64,000 nt of DNA from Streptomyces sp. SCSIO 75703 (GTDB lineage: Bacteria > Actinomycetota > Actinomycetes > Streptomycetales > Streptomycetaceae), in contig NZ_CP144555.1 in NCBI RefSeq assembly GCF_036607905.1, positions 6,076,001-6,140,000 on the forward strand, written 5' to 3'. Each line of letters opens with the position of its first letter. Positions within the stretch are counted from its first letter, which is position 1. Position numbers and translations under genes: made by a program. Shown piece by piece: positions 59,406 to 64,000 of the stretch. A model generated the notes under the pieces. That model was not told the origin of the DNA. It made no database searches and saw only the letters and a list, made by a program, of their open reading frames with translations.

Positions 59406-60176
59406 CTACGGCAGGGAGCGGACGGCGCCGCCGTCCACGACCAGCGAGGCTCCGGTGGTGAAGGAGGAACGCGGCGAGGCCAGGAAGGTGATCGAGGAGG
59501 CGATCTCCTCAGCACTGCCCCAGCGGCCCAGCGGGATGTCCTTGACGATCTTCTGGACCTCCTCGTCCTCGCTGGTGCCGTTGCCCGCGGACTTGGCGGC
59601 GACGATGTTGCGCATCCGGTCGGTACCGGTGGCCCCCGGCATCACCTGGACGACCCGGACACCGGCGGGGGCGACCTCGGAGGCGAGCTGCTTGGCCATG
59701 GCCGCGACGGCGGAGCGGAAGGAGGAGGACAGCACGCCGCCGGGCGCCGGCTGGCGCACCCACGTCGAGGTCAGGAAGACGAGGGTGCCGCTGCCCTGCG
59801 TGACCATCTGCCGGGCACCGGCCCGGGCCAGCTGCACCGCCGGGCGCAGCAGCAGGTCGTAGGCGGCGCTCCAGTCGTCGTCGGTGGTGTCGAGGAACGC
59901 GCCGAGCGGGGGGCCGGCGGTGTTGACCACCAGGGCGTCGAGCCGGCCGTGCTCGGCGACGGTGTCGGGCACGAAGCGCGCGGTGGCCTCGGCGTCGGCC
60001 AGGTCGAGCTTCACCGGCAGGATCCGGCCGGGCGTGGCGTCGTTGACGGACGGTGCGGTACGGGAGGCGGCGACGGCGGTCGCCCCCTCGGCGGCGAACT
60101 GGCGGGCGACGGCGGCGCCGATGCCGCGGCTCGCGGCGGTGACGGCGACGACGTGGCCGTTGAGGCCGAGATCCAT
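59406..60176 (-). CDS. Short-chain dehydrogenase/reductase lacking the usual Tyr-x3-Lys
   Basis: A 256-residue SDR. The nucleotide motif is TAASRGIGAAV (residues about 13-23), and VVNTAGPP stands for NNAG. The active-site stretch reads TSTWVRQPAPGGVLSSSFRSAVAAMAKQLA: the Ser is kept but the Tyr-x3-Lys pair is replaced by Ser/Arg-type residues, as in a group of atypical FabG-like proteins. Reduction of a keto intermediate is possible but unproven. Confidence 0.82.
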   Translation of the reverse strand: MDLGLNGHVVAVTAASRGIGAAVARQFAAEGATAVAASRTAPSVNDATPGRILPVKLDLADAEATARFVPDTVAEHGRLDALVVNTAGPPLGAFLDTTDDDWSAAYDLLLRPAVQLARAGARQMVTQGSGTLVFLTSTWVRQPAPGGVLSSSFRSAVAAMAKQLASEVAPAGVRVVQVMPGATGTDRMRNIVAAKSAGNGTSEDEEVQKIVKDIPLGRWGSAEEIASSITFLASPRSSFTTGASLVVDGGAVRSLP

Positions 60177-60240
60177 GGGTCCTCCTGCGCGATGCGGGTG
60201 GTGCGGGCAGTACGCTGGTGCGACTGCGGGGCGGGGCCGG

Positions 60241-60438
60241 TCAGGCGTCGATCAGGGTGATGGCCTTCTCGGGGCAGTCCGCCATGGCGGTCTTGGCGGC
60301 CTCGATGTCGGCCTCGGCGACGGTGCCGTCGCCGACGACGGAGCCGTAGCCCCACTCGTCGAGCCGGAAGACCGACGGGCAGTGGTCGGCGCAGGTTCCG
60401 TAGGCGTTGCACTTGGTGGCGTCGACTGCGGCTTTCAT
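60241..60438 (-). CDS. Ferredoxin, [3Fe-4S]/[4Fe-4S] type
   Basis: A 65-residue ferredoxin: Cys-x5-Cys-x3-Cys-Pro (CNAYGTCADHCP) and a distal Cys-Pro (ADCPEKAITL). The missing second Cys points to a [3Fe-4S] cluster as in P450-type ferredoxins. It lies just downstream of the NuoF-like reductase gene and probably carries electrons to the Rieske dioxygenase. Confidence 0.9.
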   Translation of the reverse strand: MKAAVDATKCNAYGTCADHCPSVFRLDEWGYGSVVGDGTVAEADIEAAKTAMADCPEKAITLIDA

Positions 60439-60483
60439 GTGCGCTCCTCGGTTCGTTGCGGTGGGTGTGGTCGGAAGGGGGCG

Positions 60484-61746
60484 TCAGGCGCCGGCCGGGA
60501 ACGCCTCTGGGTACTCGGCGACCGCCGAGCGGGCGAGGGCGGCCGCGCCGTCCAGGAAGGCGCAGGCGCCGCGCCTGGGGAGCGTGTCGCCCCAGCGGGC
60601 GAGCTTGTCGCGGTCGTCGGCGCTGCCGCCGCCGTCGGCGAGCCGGGTGAAGGCGTCCCGGATGGACTTGGTGCCGTTGACGCACACTCCGCACTGGCCG
60701 GCGCTCTCTCGGGCGTACCAGGCGGCCAGGTCGGCGGCGACCCGCAACGGGGCGTCGTCGGCGCCCAGCGCGGTGATCGAGCCGCAGCCGAGGCCGCTGC
60801 CGAGGGTGCGCAGGGCGTCGTAGCAGCAGGGTGCGTTCTGGGCGCGGGCGCGGCGCAGCACGCCGCCGAACCAGCCGCCCACCAGGAACCCGTGGGCCTC
60901 CTCGGCCAGGCCACCGCCGACCTCGTCGAACAGGTGCCGGATCGTGCGGCCCAGCGGTACCTCGTAGACGCCCGGGGCGCCACAGGCGCCGGAGAGCGTG
61001 ACCAGGGCGGTGCCGGGCGAGGCGTCGGTGCCCTCGGCGCGGAACGCGTCGGCGCCGTTGCGGGCGAGCCAGGCGGCGTGCGCGAGCGTCTCCACGTTGG
61101 AGACGAGGGTGGGGCGGCCGTCGACGCCGCTCTCGTGCGGGCGCGGCGGCTTCGCCGTGGGCAGCGCCGGGCCGCCGTTGAGGGAGCGGCACAGGGCGCT
61201 CTCCTCACCGGCCACATAGGTGGGGTCCACGGCGTGGATCTCCACCTCGCGGGCGCGGTCGTCACCGGCGACGGCCAGTTCGTCGAGCGCGCCCTGGACG
61301 GCAGCGACCGTCTCGGGGTGCGAGAGGTAGACGACGGCCCGTCCCGCCCCCACCGTGCGGGCGGCGAGCAGCAGCCCGTCGAGCACCAGGTGGGGGCGGT
61401 GGGTGAGCAGCCAGCGGTCCTTGCCGGAGGCGGGCTCGCCCTCCTCGCCGTTGGCGACCACCACGCGGGGGCCCTCGCCGGCGGCGACGCCGCGCCACTT
61501 GATGTGCGCGGGGAAAGCCGCCCCGCCCCGGCCGCGGAGGCCGGAGCGCTCCAAATCGTCGAGGAGACCGGTGCCTTCGGTGCCCGGCTCGTACGTGCCG
61601 AGCGCGCGCTCGGCGGCCAGGCCGAGGCGGGCGTCCTCGCTGCCGGCGACGACCAGACGGGGGATGACCGCGGGGTGGACGGCGGCACGCCGGCCGATGG
61701 CGGTGCCCTCCGCGTGCGGCCCGGCGAGTACGGAAGCAGGGGTCAC
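60484..61746 (-). CDS. NuoF-like flavoprotein reductase
   Basis: A 420-residue homologue of the complex I 51-kDa subunit. GLRGRGGAAFPAHIKW (NADH region, about 68-83), VVANGEEGEPASGKDRWL (FMN), the SLBB-like domain (YEVPLGRTIRHLFDEVG) and ESAGQCGVCVNG plus the late RGACAFLDG for the Fe-S cluster. The first cluster Cys of NuoF (SCGxC) is Ala here, leaving three Cys. GTG start by GTGA overlap. With the ferredoxin it forms a likely NADH-dependent chain for the oxygenase. Confidence 0.85.
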   Translation of the reverse strand: MTPASVLAGPHAEGTAIGRRAAVHPAVIPRLVVAGSEDARLGLAAERALGTYEPGTEGTGLLDDLERSGLRGRGGAAFPAHIKWRGVAAGEGPRVVVANGEEGEPASGKDRWLLTHRPHLVLDGLLLAARTVGAGRAVVYLSHPETVAAVQGALDELAVAGDDRAREVEIHAVDPTYVAGEESALCRSLNGGPALPTAKPPRPHESGVDGRPTLVSNVETLAHAAWLARNGADAFRAEGTDASPGTALVTLSGACGAPGVYEVPLGRTIRHLFDEVGGGLAEEAHGFLVGGWFGGVLRRARAQNAPCCYDALRTLGSGLGCGSITALGADDAPLRVAADLAAWYARESAGQCGVCVNGTKSIRDAFTRLADGGGSADDRDKLARWGDTLPRRGACAFLDGAAALARSAVAEYPEAFPAGA

Positions 61747-62420
61747 GGTGCGACACCTCCGGTGGGCGGTGCGGGTGGTACGCCGGGCAGCAGGTCCAGC
61801 GCTTCCTCGAGTCCGATGACGTCGCCGTACTTGGCGTCGATGTCGAACAGGCTTGCTTCATGCGGGCCGGCGGCGCGGTCGCCCACGCAGTCGGTGACGA
61901 CGAACGCCGGGTAGCCGGCGGCGCAGGCGTCCACCGCGGTGGCGCGGACGCAGCCCGAGGTGGTGGCGCCGGTGATGATCACGCTGTCGGCGCCGAGGGT
62001 GGCGAGCAGCGTGGTCAGGCCGGTGTTCGCGAACGCGGAGGCGGCGCGCTTGACGACGAGCGGTTCGTTCTCGGTGCGGCCGAGGCGGGCGTCGAGCTCC
62101 ACCCAGGGGCTGCCGTCGAGCAGCACCTTCATCGCGGGCATCTTGCGCAGCCAGACCGCGCCCTCGATGCCGTCGGCGGCGAAGGCGATGGTGGTGAACA
62201 CCACCGGGGTGCCGGCCGCGCGGGCCGCGTCCAGCAGGGTGCGGGTCGCGGCGACGACGGCGTCCAGGTCGCTGCCGGGCGGGCAGTCGGGGTCGGTGAA
62301 CCCGTTGATCAGGTCGACGACCACGACGACCGGGCGGCTGCCGGGGGCGAGGCGGCCGCCGAGCCCGCGCTGTGCGTACAGCGCGCGCACGGCCACCTCG
62401 CCCTGAGCGGTGGCGCTCAC
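61743..62420 (-). CDS. Isochorismatase-family hydrolase, maleamate amidase-like (NicF-like)
   Basis: A 225-residue cysteine hydrolase with triad Asp36 (VVVDLINGF), Lys124 (VVKRAASAF) and Cys157 (TGATTSGCVRAT). The motifs and neighbours match maleamate amidohydrolase, which forms maleate and ammonia; N-carbamoylsarcosine amidase-like alternatives exist. GTG start overlaps the dihydrodiol dehydrogenase stop (GTGA). Confidence 0.82.
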   Translation of the reverse strand: MSATAQGEVAVRALYAQRGLGGRLAPGSRPVVVVVDLINGFTDPDCPPGSDLDAVVAATRTLLDAARAAGTPVVFTTIAFAADGIEGAVWLRKMPAMKVLLDGSPWVELDARLGRTENEPLVVKRAASAFANTGLTTLLATLGADSVIITGATTSGCVRATAVDACAAGYPAFVVTDCVGDRAAGPHEASLFDIDAKYGDVIGLEEALDLLPGVPPAPPTGGVAP

Positions 62421-63229
62421 AGTTCCTCGCCCCCCGACGGGGAACCGAGGCCCCGCGTCAGCAGCCCCGAGTCGGCGACCAGCACGCTGCCGGTGACGGC
62501 GGCCGTGTCGGATGCCGAGGCGAGGGTGACGTAGAGCCCGGCCAGCTCGTCGCCGGTGGGGATCCGGCCGAGTGGCAGCGCCTGCTCGGTGCCGGGCAGC
62601 ACCGCGTCCCCGGGCGCCTGGCCGAGGGTGCCCAGGCCGGTCATCACGGTGGGCAGGACGCCCGGCGACACCGCGTTGACCCGCACCTCGGGGGCCAGCT
62701 CGTGGGCGAGCTGCCTGACCACGCCGAGCAGCGCGTGCTTCGACGAGGTGTAGGGCACCCCGCCGCCGCCGGGCGCGTGGGCCGCGTACGAGCCGGTGAG
62801 CACGGCCCGGCCGCGGGTGGCCGCCAGATCGTCGAGCACGGCCCGGAGACTGACCAGTACGGAGCCGACGTTGATCCGCCAGCACTCCAGCAGGGCCTCG
62901 CCCAGCCGGTCGCCGGACAGGTCGGTGAACCGCACGTTGTGGTCGTAGACGCCGACGCAGGACGTGTACACGCTGATCTGGCCGAAGTGCCGGTGGGCGG
63001 CGGCCACCATCTCCTGCGACGTCTCCCAGTCGAAGGCGTCACCGGGGACGGTGACCAGCTCCGCCGGAGAGCCGAGCGATGCGGCCAGGTCTGTCAGCGG
63101 GCCGGGCCGCAGGTCGGCGGCGACCACCCGGGCGCCCTCGGCGAGGTAGCGGCGCACCACGGCCGAGCCGAGTCCGCCGGCCGCTCCGGTGACCAGGGCG
63201 ATCTCGCCCCGGAGACGTCCGCCGCTCAT
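62417..63229 (-). CDS. cis-Dihydrodiol dehydrogenase-like SDR (BphB/HcaB type)
   Basis: A 270-residue SDR. NAD-binding TGAAGGLGSAVVRRY, then the active site TGSYAAHAPGGGGVPYTSSKH: the PGGGGxxYTxSKHA pattern is characteristic of aromatic cis-dihydrodiol dehydrogenases that rearomatise the Rieske product to a catechol. It overlaps the Rieske alpha-subunit gene (ATGA), consistent with sequential steps. Confidence 0.85.
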   Translation of the reverse strand: MSGGRLRGEIALVTGAAGGLGSAVVRRYLAEGARVVAADLRPGPLTDLAASLGSPAELVTVPGDAFDWETSQEMVAAAHRHFGQISVYTSCVGVYDHNVRFTDLSGDRLGEALLECWRINVGSVLVSLRAVLDDLAATRGRAVLTGSYAAHAPGGGGVPYTSSKHALLGVVRQLAHELAPEVRVNAVSPGVLPTVMTGLGTLGQAPGDAVLPGTEQALPLGRIPTGDELAGLYVTLASASDTAAVTGSVLVADSGLLTRGLGSPSGGEEL

Positions 63230-64000
63230 GCCTGGCTCTCCTCGCCCGTGTCGGCGGCGTCTTCACCGAAGGCCAGGGAAGGCCACTCACCGGGTGCGGA
63301 GCGCATCATCTCGGCGTAGAAGGTGTACAGGTTGCGCTGCACGCCCTCCTCGTAGCGGGTCCACTGGACGCGGCCCGGACCGGGCCACTCCTTGACCGGC
63401 TTGGAGATGCCGACGCCGGGCTTGCCCATCTCGTAGTTGAGCTGGAAGTCGAGCAGCTTGGCGGCGGTGGAGGAGCCGGTGCGGCTGACCGTGATCCACG
63501 GTTCGGTGTCGTCGACCTCGAAGGCGCCGCCCATGGAGAACGTGCCGAGACCGGCACGGTAGGCACGGTCCTTCTGCTCGGGGGTGAGGTTCTTGTAACC
63601 GGCGAACCAGTTCCACACCTCGACCTGGCCCGGGCCGTGCGGCTGCCAGGTGCGCAGGGTGAGGATGCCGACCGGCGGGTGGTGGGAACCGTCCTCGGTC
63701 ATCGGCAGGGCGAGCATCGAGAAGTTCGGGAACACGTTGCCGACGAACACCCGGGACCGGCGGGCGACCTCGAGCTGGTCGGCGCTGATGTTGGTGGTGT
63801 TGAAGGACTGGGCCAGCTCGTCCGGGAAACCGAAGTAGTTCGGGCCGGGCTCGTCGGCGTCCTGCGCCATGGAGAACGACAGGGAGTGTCCGGGTGAGGC
63901 CTGGATGTGATAGCCCATCATGTTCTCGTGGAACGGCACCGGAAAGGCGCCGATCTCCCACACGGAACGGTGCAGCGTACCCAGGTGGTAGTCGTCGCCG
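63226..64000 (-). CDS. Rieske dioxygenase alpha subunit, catalytic domain (5' end outside window)
   Basis: The C-terminal 258 residues or so of a ring-hydroxylating oxygenase large subunit; the N-terminal Rieske domain lies beyond the right edge. GDDYHLGTLH supplies the two iron His, and NVFPNFSMLALPM, EVWNWFAGYKNLTPEQK, GTFSMGGAFEVDDTEPW and a late LDFQLNYEMG match the Ring_hydroxyl_A domain of dioxygenases. The beta subunit is not in the window. Electron supply is probably the ferredoxin and NuoF-like protein of the same operon. Confidence 0.9.
   Translation of the reverse strand, partial: GDDYHLGTLHRSVWEIGAFPVPFHENMMGYHIQASPGHSLSFSMAQDADEPGPNYFGFPDELAQSFNTTNISADQLEVARRSRVFVGNVFPNFSMLALPMTEDGSHHPPVGILTLRTWQPHGPGQVEVWNWFAGYKNLTPEQKDRAYRAGLGTFSMGGAFEVDDTEPWITVSRTGSSTAAKLLDFQLNYEMGKPGVGISKPVKEWPGPGRVQWTRYEEGVQRNLYTFYAEMMRSAPGEWPSLAFGEDAADTGEESQA

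Noticed and set aside
1-64000. CRISPR array, tRNA, rRNA, riboswitch or prophage
   Set aside because: No regularly spaced repeats, cloverleaf, aptamer-like leader or phage structural genes were recognised.

Overview
The window looks like chromosomal DNA of a Streptomyces-like actinomycete. It is very GC-rich, uses many GTG and some TTG starts, chains genes by ATGA, GTGA and TGATG overlaps, and carries F420/LLM-type enzymes, a zinc-independent set of ribosomal protein paralogues, and actinobacterial regulator types (TetR, PadR, IclR, NarL-type two-component). No tRNA, rRNA or CRISPR array was recognised. Species and replicon position cannot be told from the sequence alone.

Layout. (1) 1-4.04 kb is the end of a catabolic operon running in from the left: meta-cleavage-type alpha/beta hydrolase, LLM flavin/F420 oxidoreductase, MmgE/PrpD protein, and a broken NADPH:F420 oxidoreductase gene. 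(2) 4.1-9.65 kb holds a NarL-type two-component pair divergent from a MacB-like ABC exporter. (3) 9.8-24.2 kb is mixed: serine beta-lactamase-like lipoprotein, small secreted protein, two frameshifted genes, PAP2 phosphatase, PadR plus membrane protein, two TetR units with clear operators, a P1B-4 metal ATPase with a decayed ArsR gene beside it, and a GNAT acetyltransferase. (4) 24.3-29.3 kb is a zinc-starvation island: Cys-poor S18, L31, L33, L28, S14 and L32 paralogues and two COG0523 (CobW-like) proteins, one of which has lost its nucleotide-binding motifs, around two Zur-like boxes. (5) 29.8-40.3 kb is a catabolic cluster: two tandem IclR regulators, MFS transporter, phthalate-dioxygenase-type Rieske oxygenase, SsuABC/TauABC-like importer, zinc alcohol dehydrogenase, a small FtsZ-like protein and a PDR-type reductase. 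(6) 40.5-48.5 kb holds cell-surface genes (WxL-interacting-like protein, purple-acid-type phosphatase, HupE-like membrane protein, lipoprotein, neutral zinc peptidase, H1-like coiled-coil/winged-helix protein) and two transposase remnants. (7) 48.5-53.9 kb holds a CitA/DcuS-type two-component pair divergent from a second NMT1-type ABC importer. (8) 54.2-64 kb is a minus-strand operon that leaves the window on the right.

The operon in (8) is the most interesting part. It combines a Rieske dioxygenase alpha subunit, a cis-dihydrodiol dehydrogenase-like SDR, a ferredoxin and NuoF-like reductase, a fused LigA-LigB extradiol dioxygenase, a 2,5-dihydroxypyridine dioxygenase (NicX-like), an isochorismatase-family amidase, a nitrilase-superfamily amidase and maleate isomerase. 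Three of these match the maleamate branch of nicotinate catabolism (2,5-dihydroxypyridine to N-formylmaleamate to maleamate to maleate to fumarate). Two ring-cleaving enzymes and a dihydroxylating front end suggest a two-ring or substituted N-heteroaromatic substrate. That is my inference; the substrate cannot be read from the sequence.

Several genes in the first 23 kb are broken by small indels or nonsense changes. Local gene decay and base-calling errors are both possible explanations.
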